This document shows positions 8,305 to 15,855 of a stretch of 64,000 nt of DNA, piece after piece. Within the stretch, counting starts at the first letter, position 1; every line of letters starts with the position of its first letter. A program made the translations under genes and the position numbers. A model generated the notes under the pieces. That model was not told the DNA's origin. It saw only the letters and a program-made list of their open reading frames with translations, and ran no database searches. Source of the DNA: Bacteroidales bacterium. GTDB taxonomy: Bacteria; Bacteroidota; Bacteroidia; Bacteroidales; UBA932. The stretch lies in contig JAGDBO010000006.1 of NCBI GenBank assembly GCA_017959005.1, forward strand, positions 1 to 64,000, read 5' to 3'.

Positions 8305-9210
8305 ATGCCTAAGAGTTTAATTTCTATTTCGGATTTTACCAAAGAGGAGATGCTCCACATCTTGGATGTTGCGGGCGAATTTGAGAAGAACAAATCTCAA
8401 AACTTTCTTCATGACAAAGTGATTGCATGTCTCTTCTTTGAGCCTTCCACAAGAACCAGGCTCAGCTTTGAAACGGCATCTAACCGCCTGGGTGCAAGGG
8501 TTATCGGGTTCTCCGATGTAGCTAACACAAGTGTCTCAAAGGGAGAGACACTCAAAGACACAATCAAGATGGTCTCCAATTATGTAGACCTGATTGTTAT
8601 GCGCCATCCTTTGGAGGGTGCCGCTCGTTATGCAAGTGAAGTTGCCTCTGTTCCTGTGATTAACGCAGGAGACGGCGCCAACCAACACCCAACTCAGACA
8701 ATGCTGGATATGTACACTATCAAGCAGACTCAAGGGCACTTGGAGAATATGAATATCAATATGGTGGGAGACCTTAAGTACGGCCGTACGGTTCACTCTC
8801 TGATTCAGGCAATGAGTTATTTCTCACCGCGTTTCGTATTCACCGCACCGGATGAACTGAAGATGCCTCAGGAGTACAAAGACTTCCTGGCAAAGAAGAA
8901 GATTCCGTTTACTGAGACTACAGATCTTATGGATCATATCAATGATGCTGACATTCTCTATATGACACGCGTTCAGCAGGAGAGATTTACAGATCCTATG
9001 GAGTATGAGAAGGTTAAAAACTGCTTTAGCCTTACCGCCTCAATGCTGGAGGGATGCAAGAAGAATATGAAGATTCTGCACCCGCTTCCTAGAGTTGGGG
9101 AAATCTCTCAGGATGTGGATGATACACCGTTTGCATATTACTTCCGCCAGGCAGGCAACGGTATGTATGTGAGAATGGCAATTATTGCTTATCTGCTTGG
9201 AGCAAGATAA
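8305..9210 (+). CDS. pyrB: Aspartate carbamoyltransferase, catalytic subunit
   Basis: PyrB condenses carbamoyl phosphate with aspartate in the first committed step of pyrimidine synthesis. The 301 residues match the catalytic chain length. Carbamoyl-phosphate binding STRTR (48-52), the family motif [12 protein letters not shown] and the C-terminal HPLPRVGEI segment are intact. pyrI follows 24 bp downstream, so the holoenzyme should be the allosteric dodecamer of catalytic and regulatory chains. Confidence 0.97.
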   Translation: MPKSLISISDFTKEEMLHILDVAGEFEKNKSQNFLHDKVIACLFFEPSTRTRLSFETASNRLGARVIGFSDVANTSVSKGETLKDTIKMVSNYVDLIVMRHPLEGAARYASEVASVPVINAGDGANQHPTQTMLDMYTIKQTQGHLENMNINMVGDLKYGRTVHSLIQAMSYFSPRFVFTAPDELKMPQEYKDFLAKKKIPFTETTDLMDHINDADILYMTRVQQERFTDPMEYEKVKNCFSLTASMLEGCKKNMKILHPLPRVGEISQDVDDTPFAYYFRQAGNGMYVRMAIIAYLLGAR

Positions 9211-9234
9211 TGTTTAACTTCAATTTTTTGAGAA

Positions 9235-9711
9235 ATGGGAACAGTTAAAAAAGTATCAGAGAAAACACTCCAGGTGAGCGCCATAGAGAACGGCACCGTA
9301 CTGGACCATATACCGGCGGACCAGCTTTTTAAGGTTATTCAGATTTTGGGTCTGGATAAAGAGTGCAAAAACCAGATTACCTTCGGAACAAATCTGGAGA
9401 GCAAAAAGTTAGGAAGAAAAGCAATAATCAAAGTTGCAGACCGCGTATTCAAGAGCAAGGAAATCAACAAGATAGCACTGGTTGCTCCGGATGCAAAGAT
9501 TAACGTCATCAAAGACTTCAAAGTTGTTGAGAAGAAGGTAATAAGCATCCCTAAGGAGATTGTGGGTATTGCAAAGTGCATGAACCCTGCCTGCATCACC
9601 AACCACCAGCCTGTTGCTACACGCTTTACCACAAGCTACGAGAACAAGCACCTTAAACTTCTCTGCCACTACTGTGAGAAGACCACGGACGGAGAGAATT
9701 TACAGTTGTAG
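9235..9711 (+). CDS. pyrI: Aspartate carbamoyltransferase, regulatory subunit
   Basis: The 158-residue regulatory chain binds nucleotide effectors in its N-terminal domain and contacts PyrB through a C-terminal zinc domain. The four zinc cysteines are C115, C120, C144 and C147 (CMNPAC and CHYC). The N-terminal VSAIENGTVLDHIP and the LGLDKE segment are typical of the family. It is co-transcribed with pyrB; the flavodoxin-like gene begins 5 bp after its stop. Confidence 0.96.
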   Translation: MGTVKKVSEKTLQVSAIENGTVLDHIPADQLFKVIQILGLDKECKNQITFGTNLESKKLGRKAIIKVADRVFKSKEINKIALVAPDAKINVIKDFKVVEKKVISIPKEIVGIAKCMNPACITNHQPVATRFTTSYENKHLKLLCHYCEKTTDGENLQL

Positions 9712-9716
9712 AGGTT

Positions 9717-10550
9717 ATGAAAACAATTATGATGATGCTTGCTGCTTGTCTCTTTACTGCCGCCGCAGTTTCCTGCGGAGGAAAGAAGGTGGAGAAGGCG
9801 CCTAAGATTCTTGTGCTTTACTACTCTCAAACATCTAACACCAAGGCTGTTGCAGAGGAAATTAAAAACCGTCTGGGTGCGGACATTGAAGAGGTTACCG
9901 CTAAGGTTCCTTATGACGGAACATTTCAGGAGACCATTGAGCGTTCTGCCAAAGAGCGTGAAGAGGGCGCTTATCCGGAGATTGACTCAATTAAGTCTGA
10001 CATAGCAAGTTATGACGTTATCTTTTTGGGTTATCCAATTTGGTTCGGAACCTATGCTCCGCCAATTACCACGCTGCTCAACCGGATAGATCTGAACGGA
10101 AAGAAGGTGGTGCCTTTCTGCACCTTTGGAAGCGGCGGTCTTGAGTCCAGCGTTGCGGACCTTAAGGCAAAATTCCCTGAGGCTGAGGTTCTTGAAGGCT
10201 ACGGAGTACGTGCCGCCCGAATGGATGCAGCTCCAAACGAGTTGGACAGATTCCTCAAGGAGAAGGGCTTTGTTGAGGGAGAGGTTGAAAAGCTGGAGGC
10301 ATTCTCCGCTCCTTCAGAAGTATCTGAAGAAGAGGCTGCCATCTTTGACGAGGCGGTTAAGGATTATCCTATGATTAGTGCCAAGGCAAAAGAGGTTTCC
10401 AAAAGAGATCTCCCTAACGGAGTTGAATATCTCTTCTATGCTGTAAACGTTCCAAAGGCGGGCGGCCCTCAGCCACCTGCAAAGGAGATGAAAGTTTACG
10501 TCTTGGTAGAAAAGGACAAAGCTCCCGTTTTCACTCAGGTGGTAAGATAG
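9717..10550 (+). CDS. Flavodoxin-like lipoprotein with a C-terminal extension
   Basis: The 277-residue protein has a lipoprotein signal with the lipid-accepting Cys at residue 20 (AAAVSC), then a flavodoxin-fold domain of about 155 residues. The FMN phosphate loop is YYSQTSNTKAVAEEI, and GYPIWFGTYAPP matches the isoalloxazine loop of Flavodoxin_4 proteins. Residues from about 180 to 277 are an extra acidic region ending in a possible small beta domain (KVYVLVEKD), longer than the usual ~170-190-residue relatives. It is probably anchored in the envelope. It follows pyrI by 5 bp but has no obvious link to pyrimidines. The redox partner is unknown. Confidence 0.83.
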   Translation: MKTIMMMLAACLFTAAAVSCGGKKVEKAPKILVLYYSQTSNTKAVAEEIKNRLGADIEEVTAKVPYDGTFQETIERSAKEREEGAYPEIDSIKSDIASYDVIFLGYPIWFGTYAPPITTLLNRIDLNGKKVVPFCTFGSGGLESSVADLKAKFPEAEVLEGYGVRAARMDAAPNELDRFLKEKGFVEGEVEKLEAFSAPSEVSEEEAAIFDEAVKDYPMISAKAKEVSKRDLPNGVEYLFYAVNVPKAGGPQPPAKEMKVYVLVEKDKAPVFTQVVR

Positions 10551-10552
10551 AA

Positions 10553-10577
10553 AAAGAGGCCCGCGGGCCTCTTTTTT
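10553..10577. terminator. Bidirectional terminator between flavodoxin gene and recQ
   Basis: A perfect palindrome built on AAGAGGCCCG/CGGGCCTCTT is flanked by an A run on the left and a T run on the right. It sits exactly between the convergent flavodoxin-like gene and recQ, whose stop falls inside the right arm region at 10576, so it can serve both strands. Confidence 0.85.
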
Positions 10578-12798
10578 AGTAACCGTTAGCGACCTCGGTA
10601 AGGAACTTGATTCGGATGAGGCGGATTTCCTCCTCAGTGTAATCACCGCCTAGGGCCTTCATTGCATCCATAACGGAATCTGACTCAGCCTCCTCTTTGA
10701 AGTAGTCATAGATATCCTCTATCTTATCTTCATCTACCGCCTGGCGGATGTAGTAGTCTATCTTTACCTTGTTTCCGGCGGCAACCATTGCCTCAATCTT
10801 GGTAAGGAGTTCATCCATATCCAGGTTCTTGATGCGGGCAATCTCATCCAGAGGAATATGCATATCCAGACCGTGGACAATGAAGCGGGTCATTTCCGTC
10901 TTGTCTCCGCCAATACTGCGGATCCTCATATCTATATCCGTAGGGCGCTCTATCTCGTTCTCCTCCACATACTTCTTTATGAGTTCCACAAACTCTTTTC
11001 CGTACTTGGCGGCCTTGCCCTCTCCCACTCCGGAACAACTAGTAAGTTCCTTAAGAGTAATAGGATAGAAGATGGTCATATCCTCAATTGCCGGGTCTGT
11101 GAAGATAATGTAAGGAGGAAGGTTGAGCTTGCGGCTCATATCCTTGCGAAGGTCTTTAAGTATGGCCAGAAGAGTCTGATCTCCACCGCCGCCTCCTTTC
11201 TTGCCGCCTGCCATCATATCCTCATCTACGTCATCTCCCTCTCCGCTCTCTTCAAACTTGCGGTCCTCCATAAGCATAACTGAGTAAGGCTTGGCAAGGA
11301 ACTCTTTTCCCTTATCCGTCAATGAGATAAGACCGTACTGTTCAATATCTTTCTTTAAGAACTGAGCCACGCAGGCCTGACGTATTACAGCCAGCCAGAA
11401 CCTCTCATCCTTCTCTTTGTCTATGCCAAAGAAGCGGTTGGTGTTGTGGCGGTAAGATGTTATCATTGCGTTGGTTACGCCGCCCAGAATGTTGGCCAGA
11501 TGGTCACTTTTGAAGTTCTCTTTAAGCGAACGTATAAGTTGGAAGAGGGTGACAAGGTAATCTTTGCCCTCAAAGGTCGGCTGTTTGTGAAGACAGTTGT
11601 CACAGTTTCCGCAATCATCTTCCGGATAGATTTCTCCAAAGTAGTTGAGCAGTGTCTTTCTTCTGCACTGGTTGCTCTCCGCGTAGGCTACGGTCTCCGT
11701 AAGAAGTTGTTTGCCAATCTCTTGCTCGGCTACCGGTTTGCTCTGCATAAACTTCTCCAGCTTGAGAATATCGTTGAAACTGTAGAAGGCAATGCACTGT
11801 CCCTCTCCGCCGTCTCTTCCCGCTCTTCCGGTCTCCTGATAGTAACCCTCCAGAGACTTTGGTATGTTGTAGTGAATGACGAATCTTACATCCGGTTTAT
11901 CTATTCCCATACCGAATGCAATGGTTGCAACAATGACATCTATCTCCTCCATCAGGAACTTGTCCTGATTCTCCGCTCTGGTTGCAGCGTCCAGTCCGGC
12001 ATGGTATGGAGCTGCCTTTATTCCATTGACATTCAGCAGTTGAGCCATCTCCTCCACCTTCTTGCGGGAGAGGCAGTAGATGATGCCGCTCTTGCCCGGG
12101 TTGTTGCGGATGAACTTTATAATCTCCTTCTCTGCGTTAACCTTTGGACGGATTTCATAGTAGAGGTTAGGTCTGTTAAAGGATGATTTAAAGACCTTTG
12201 CGTCTGCCATGCCGAGGTTCTTGAGAATATCTGACTGCACCTTAGGCGTTGCGGTAGCGGTAAGGGCAATGATAGGGGCCGAGCCAATCTCCTGAACTAT
12301 CGGGAGAATACGGCGGTACTCCGGGCGGAAATCGTGACCCCACTCGGAGATACAGTGCGCCTCGTCAATGGCATAAAAGGAGATTTTGCACTGTCTTAAG
12401 AGCTGGATGTTCTCCTCCTTTGTAAGTGACTCCGGGGCAACGTACAAAAGTTTGGTGACGCCCTTGAGCAGATTGTCTCTAACCTCCTGAACCTGAGCCT
12501 TGTTGAGGGAGGAGTTGAGGAAGTGGGCAATGCCCTCTTTTTCTGAGACAAAGCCGCGGATTGCATCCACCTGGTTCTTCATAAGGGCAATCAGAGGGGA
12601 GACCACCACCGCCGTTCCCTCCATCAGGAGTGCAGGCAGCTGATAACAAAGGGATTTGCCGCCGCCGGTAGGCATCAAAACAAAGCAATTGTTACCCCTT
12701 ACCAGATGCTTGATGATATCCTCCTGCATCGGTTTGAAAGTTGAAAAACCAAAGAATTCCTTAAGCTGCTTCCGCAGAACCTCCGAAGTTATGTTCAT
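10576..12798 (-). CDS. recQ: ATP-dependent DNA helicase RecQ
   Basis: RecQ is a 3'-5' DNA helicase for recombination and replication-fork repair. The 740-residue protein has the Walker A PTGGGKS (about 43-49), the DEAH box, the motif VI region QETGRAGRDG, the four-cysteine zinc module CRRK...CGNCDNC and, after a short linker with five consecutive glycines, an HRDC domain around residues 530-610. About 120 further helical residues follow, as in other Bacteroidota RecQ proteins. A TTG two codons upstream is in frame, but ATG 12798 gives the natural start MNITSEVL. It is a single-gene unit. Confidence 0.95.
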   Translation of the reverse strand: MNITSEVLRKQLKEFFGFSTFKPMQEDIIKHLVRGNNCFVLMPTGGGKSLCYQLPALLMEGTAVVVSPLIALMKNQVDAIRGFVSEKEGIAHFLNSSLNKAQVQEVRDNLLKGVTKLLYVAPESLTKEENIQLLRQCKISFYAIDEAHCISEWGHDFRPEYRRILPIVQEIGSAPIIALTATATPKVQSDILKNLGMADAKVFKSSFNRPNLYYEIRPKVNAEKEIIKFIRNNPGKSGIIYCLSRKKVEEMAQLLNVNGIKAAPYHAGLDAATRAENQDKFLMEEIDVIVATIAFGMGIDKPDVRFVIHYNIPKSLEGYYQETGRAGRDGGEGQCIAFYSFNDILKLEKFMQSKPVAEQEIGKQLLTETVAYAESNQCRRKTLLNYFGEIYPEDDCGNCDNCLHKQPTFEGKDYLVTLFQLIRSLKENFKSDHLANILGGVTNAMITSYRHNTNRFFGIDKEKDERFWLAVIRQACVAQFLKKDIEQYGLISLTDKGKEFLAKPYSVMLMEDRKFEESGEGDDVDEDMMAGGKKGGGGGDQTLLAILKDLRKDMSRKLNLPPYIIFTDPAIEDMTIFYPITLKELTSCSGVGEGKAAKYGKEFVELIKKYVEENEIERPTDIDMRIRSIGGDKTEMTRFIVHGLDMHIPLDEIARIKNLDMDELLTKIEAMVAAGNKVKIDYYIRQAVDEDKIEDIYDYFKEEAESDSVMDAMKALGGDYTEEEIRLIRIKFLTEVANGY

Positions 12799-12812
12799 TC
12801 CCAATTTTTGTC

Positions 12813-12820
12813 TACATTTG
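12813..12820 (+). promoter_or_regulatory. Putative -7 box of kdsD
   Basis: TACATTTG matches TAnnTTTG. Transcription would begin near 12827, which excludes the upstream in-frame start at 12808 and supports ATG 12865 as the kdsD start, with a leader of about 40 nt. Confidence 0.5.
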
Positions 12821-12864
12821 TGCTTACTAATGTACTCATAAGATTTTTTTTGTCCAAATTTTTT

Positions 12865-13836
12865 ATGAAAAAATCAAATGTAAAGATTGTAGACCTGGCA
12901 AAGAAGGTGATTACGCAAGAGGCTGAATGTGTGGCCAAACTGGCTTCATACGTAGATGACCAGTTTGTTGAGGTGGTAGATCTGATTTTCAATTCCAAGG
13001 GACGTTTGATCATTACCGGTATAGGCAAAAGCGCCATCATAGGAACCAAGATAGTTGCCACTATGAACTCCACCGGAACGCCGGCAATCTTTATGCACGC
13101 GGCGGATGCCATCCACGGAGATTTGGGAATTGTGCAGCCGGAAGATATTGTCCTCTGCATTTCCAAGAGCGGTAATACCCCGGAAATCAAGGTGTTGGTG
13201 CCGCTCATCGCCCGCATGGGGAATAAAATAATCGCGATGGTTTCCTCCGTAGACTCCTTCCTTGCAACCCACGCAGACTATGTCATAAGGGCTACCGTGG
13301 ACAAGGAGAGTGACCCTAACAACCTTGCACCAACCTCCTCTACAACCACCCAACTTGTTATGGGAGACGCACTTGCAGTCTGCCTGCTGCAGAAGAGGGG
13401 CTTCTCACAGGAGCAGTTTGCAATGTACCACCCGGGAGGCTCTCTGGGCAAACGCCTCTATCTTAGGGTTTCAGACGTTATGGATATGAACGTTAGACCT
13501 TTTGTTGGGCTTAACGAATCTATTCAGAAGACCATTATAAACATCTCTCAGAACAGACTTGGAGCAACCGCGGTTTTGGACGGCAAGGGAAACCTCAAGG
13601 GTATTATCACGGACGGTGACGTAAGAAGAATGCTGGAGAAGGGACACCCTAATGAAAAGACTGTGGCAAAGGAGATTATGAGTAAGAATCCTAAGCAGAT
13701 AGATATCAATGATATGGCCGTAAATGCCTTTAACATAATGCAGAAAAACAAGATAACCTCCGTAGTTGTAATGAAGGAGGGGCGTTATGTTGGCCTTATT
13801 CATATTCACGATATCTTAAGAGAGGGAATAGTTTAA
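12865..13836 (+). CDS. kdsD: D-arabinose 5-phosphate isomerase (KpsF/GutQ family)
   Basis: This enzyme interconverts ribulose 5-phosphate and arabinose 5-phosphate, the first step towards Kdo of the lipopolysaccharide core. The 323-residue protein has an N-terminal SIS sugar-isomerase domain (GIGKSAIIGTK, SKSGNTPE, a Pro-Gly-Gly-Ser-Leu-Gly loop) followed by two CBS domains from about residue 205. The frame extends back to 12808, but MKKSNVKIVDLAKK at 12865 is the family start and lies downstream of the promoter element. The arginase-fold gene starts 11 bp after its stop, so the two are probably co-transcribed. Confidence 0.93.
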   Translation: MKKSNVKIVDLAKKVITQEAECVAKLASYVDDQFVEVVDLIFNSKGRLIITGIGKSAIIGTKIVATMNSTGTPAIFMHAADAIHGDLGIVQPEDIVLCISKSGNTPEIKVLVPLIARMGNKIIAMVSSVDSFLATHADYVIRATVDKESDPNNLAPTSSTTTQLVMGDALAVCLLQKRGFSQEQFAMYHPGGSLGKRLYLRVSDVMDMNVRPFVGLNESIQKTIINISQNRLGATAVLDGKGNLKGIITDGDVRRMLEKGHPNEKTVAKEIMSKNPKQIDINDMAVNAFNIMQKNKITSVVVMKEGRYVGLIHIHDILREGIV

Positions 13837-13847
13837 CGAGGTTGTAT

Positions 13848-14993
13848 ATGGCTGATAAGAAGCAAGATATAGAATTTGATGCATGCGGCGTGGGTGTTCC
13901 CAACGGCCGCTTTTTTGGGATGCCATTTCCTAATGACGAATGCCCTGTGGTTCTGATTCCGGTTCCGTGGGACACTACCGTTTCATACTCTGCCGGTACC
14001 GCGGAGGGACCCGCTGCAATCATAGACGCCTCCGTTCAGGTGGACCTCTATGATGAACTTTTGGAAGGCTCTGATTCTGTGAAGATTGGAACTGATGAGA
14101 CGCTTATAGACTTAGACCGCAATGATGGAGAGACTGAGAAAGATTCTGATGATAAGGTGCTTGCATCCGAATACATTAAAGCTATAAATGAAGAGTGCCG
14201 TCCAAAGGCTTGCAAAATCATTGAGTGCCAGGCAATGGGTGAGGAGCTCAGCAGAGATCTTGAGAAGGAGTTGGAGGAGATTAACCAGGCCAGCGAGGCG
14301 GTTAACTATCTTGTAGAACAGATATGCAGCGGCTATATTGCTCAGGGAAAGGTTCCCGGAGTTGTGGGGGGAGAACACAGCGTAACCTTTGGAGCCGTTA
14401 AGGCAGCCGCCGCCTCTCTGAAGGAGGGTGAAGAGTTGGGAGTTCTGCAGTTTGACGCCCACGCAGATTTAAGAATGGCATACGAGGGGTTTGAACACTC
14501 CCACGCCTCAATAATGTTTAATATCCTCTCCAAGATTCCTGGAATCAGTGCATTATGCCAGGTGGGCATAAGGGATTTTTCATCTGAGGAGCACAAGACT
14601 ATAAGAGAGGAGGGGAGGATTACAGCCTTTACGGATACTCAGATTGCACAAAGGCTGGCGCAGGGAGAAAGCTGGCTCACAATTTGTGGAGAGATTGTCT
14701 GCCATCTGCCTCAGAACGTTTACATAAGTTTTGACATAGACGGTCTGGAGCCTTCACTCTGTCCTAATACAGGAACACCGGTACCGGGGGGATTAACTTA
14801 TAATCAGGCGGTTATATTGCTTAGAAAAGTGGCTGAGAGCCGCAGGATTGTAGGTTTTGATCTTTGTGAAGTGGCTCCCGCAAGAGCAAAGGGAAAGGGT
14901 GCCGTTGGAGGAGAGGAGAACGAGTGGGATGCAAACGTTGGTGCTAGACTTCTTCACAAGCTTTCACTGCTTACCGCACTTAAGAGCAAGTGA
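13848..14993 (+). CDS. Agmatinase/arginase-fold ureohydrolase
   Basis: The 381-residue protein is a binuclear manganese hydrolase of the arginase superfamily (agmatinase, arginase or formimidoylglutamase activity). Metal-binding positions are present: H177 in GGEHS, D203/H205/D207 in FDAHAD, and D296/D298 in SFDIDGLEP. The motif that usually ends in Asp-Pro reads Glu301-Pro here. Between residues ~70 and ~160 there is a long acidic, probably helical insert before the GGEHS motif. The start is ATG 13848 with GAGG upstream; an in-frame TTG at 13842 is less likely. The substrate cannot be assigned from sequence. Confidence 0.82.
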   Translation: MADKKQDIEFDACGVGVPNGRFFGMPFPNDECPVVLIPVPWDTTVSYSAGTAEGPAAIIDASVQVDLYDELLEGSDSVKIGTDETLIDLDRNDGETEKDSDDKVLASEYIKAINEECRPKACKIIECQAMGEELSRDLEKELEEINQASEAVNYLVEQICSGYIAQGKVPGVVGGEHSVTFGAVKAAAASLKEGEELGVLQFDAHADLRMAYEGFEHSHASIMFNILSKIPGISALCQVGIRDFSSEEHKTIREEGRITAFTDTQIAQRLAQGESWLTICGEIVCHLPQNVYISFDIDGLEPSLCPNTGTPVPGGLTYNQAVILLRKVAESRRIVGFDLCEVAPARAKGKGAVGGEENEWDANVGARLLHKLSLLTALKSK

Positions 14994-15004
14994 TGAAATT
15001 TGAG

Positions 15005-15012
15005 TATATTTG
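15005..15012 (+). promoter_or_regulatory. Putative -7 box of the FKBP lipoprotein gene
   Basis: TATATTTG is a full match to TAnnTTTG and lies 35 bp before the ATG at 15048, giving a leader of about 30 nt. No clear -33 box was found. Confidence 0.5.
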
Positions 15013-15047
15013 CGCCGCTAAAGAAGAAACTAATTATTTAAAAGAAT

Positions 15048-15767
15048 ATGAAAACTATTAAGACAATTCTTGCTTGCGCTCTTTGCGCAGTTATTATGGC
15101 TTCTTGCGAGCCTAAGAGCAAACCTCTTCCTGGAATTACCGTAGGTGAGGTTGACTCTGTAAGTACAGCCGTTGGTATTGCTTTTGGTAACATGCTTAAA
15201 AGCTCTAACCTTGATGGTCTTAACTATGCTAAGATAGTTGCAGCCATGAAGGGTGTTATGGCAGGTGACACTACTCTTATCTTTGACGGTCAGAGTGCAC
15301 CTATGTACATTCAGGATTATATGATGAAGGTTTCTGACGCTCTTGCAGTTCAGAAGGCTGAGGAGGAGAAGAAGTTCTTTGAGGAGAACAAGAAGAAAGA
15401 GGGTGTTCAGGAGACTGAGAGCGGCCTTCAGTACAAGATTGAGGTTGCCGGCAGCGAGGTTAAGCCTACAGAGAGAGATACCGTTGAGGTTAACTACAAG
15501 GGTATGCTTTTGAACGGTAAGGTATTTGACTCCTCATATGAGAGAGGCGAGACCGTTAAATTCCCACTCAACTCAGTTATCAAAGGTTGGACTGAGGGAC
15601 TTCAGTTCATTGGCGAGGGTGGAAAAGAGACTCTCTGGATTCCATTCAACCTCGGTTACGGCTCAAGAGATATGGGTCCTAACCTCCCTGCATTCTCAAC
15701 ACTCGTATTTGACGTTGAGCTTGTAAAGGTATTCCCTTATCAGGAGAAGAAAGAGGCTAAGAAGTAA
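15048..15767 (+). CDS. FKBP-type peptidyl-prolyl isomerase, lipoprotein
   Basis: This is a Mip/FkpA-like foldase that catalyses cis-trans isomerisation of proline bonds in envelope proteins. The 239-residue protein has a lipoprotein signal (IMASC, lipid Cys20), a helical dimerisation region at about 40-125 ending in a charged KAEEEKKFFEENKKKEG helix, and a C-terminal FKBP domain from about 135 to 235 with the VEVNYKGMLLNGKVFDSS core. It has its own promoter element and a strong terminator directly downstream, so it is probably a single-gene unit. Confidence 0.92.
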   Translation: MKTIKTILACALCAVIMASCEPKSKPLPGITVGEVDSVSTAVGIAFGNMLKSSNLDGLNYAKIVAAMKGVMAGDTTLIFDGQSAPMYIQDYMMKVSDALAVQKAEEEKKFFEENKKKEGVQETESGLQYKIEVAGSEVKPTERDTVEVNYKGMLLNGKVFDSSYERGETVKFPLNSVIKGWTEGLQFIGEGGKETLWIPFNLGYGSRDMGPNLPAFSTLVFDVELVKVFPYQEKKEAKK

Positions 15768-15788
15768 TCCTCTTGCGAGATTTAGGAG

Positions 15789-15829
15789 GAGGGGTGACCA
15801 AAACACTTTTGGTCACCCCCTCTTTTTTT
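15789..15829 (+). terminator. Intrinsic terminator of the FKBP gene
   Basis: A long stem (GAGGGGTGACCAAAA paired with TTTTGGTCACCCCCTC, one bulge) with a 3-base loop is followed by a seven-T run. It lies 22 bp after the FKBP stop and just before the promoter element of the next gene. Confidence 0.93.
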
Positions 15830-15831
15830 AC

Positions 15832-15839
15832 TAAATTCG
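15832..15839 (+). promoter_or_regulatory. Putative -7 box for the 15.8-24 kb gene series
   Basis: TAAATTCG is a one-mismatch match to TAnnTTTG. It lies immediately before an ATG at 15841, so transcription would start after that codon. This favours ATG 15856 as the real start of the next gene. Confidence 0.4.
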
Positions 15840-15855
15840 CATGGATTATACACTT

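Noticed and set aside
11446..12186. 246-codon plus-strand frame inside recQ
   Set aside because: Antisense shadow of the helicase core; no promoter, no motif.
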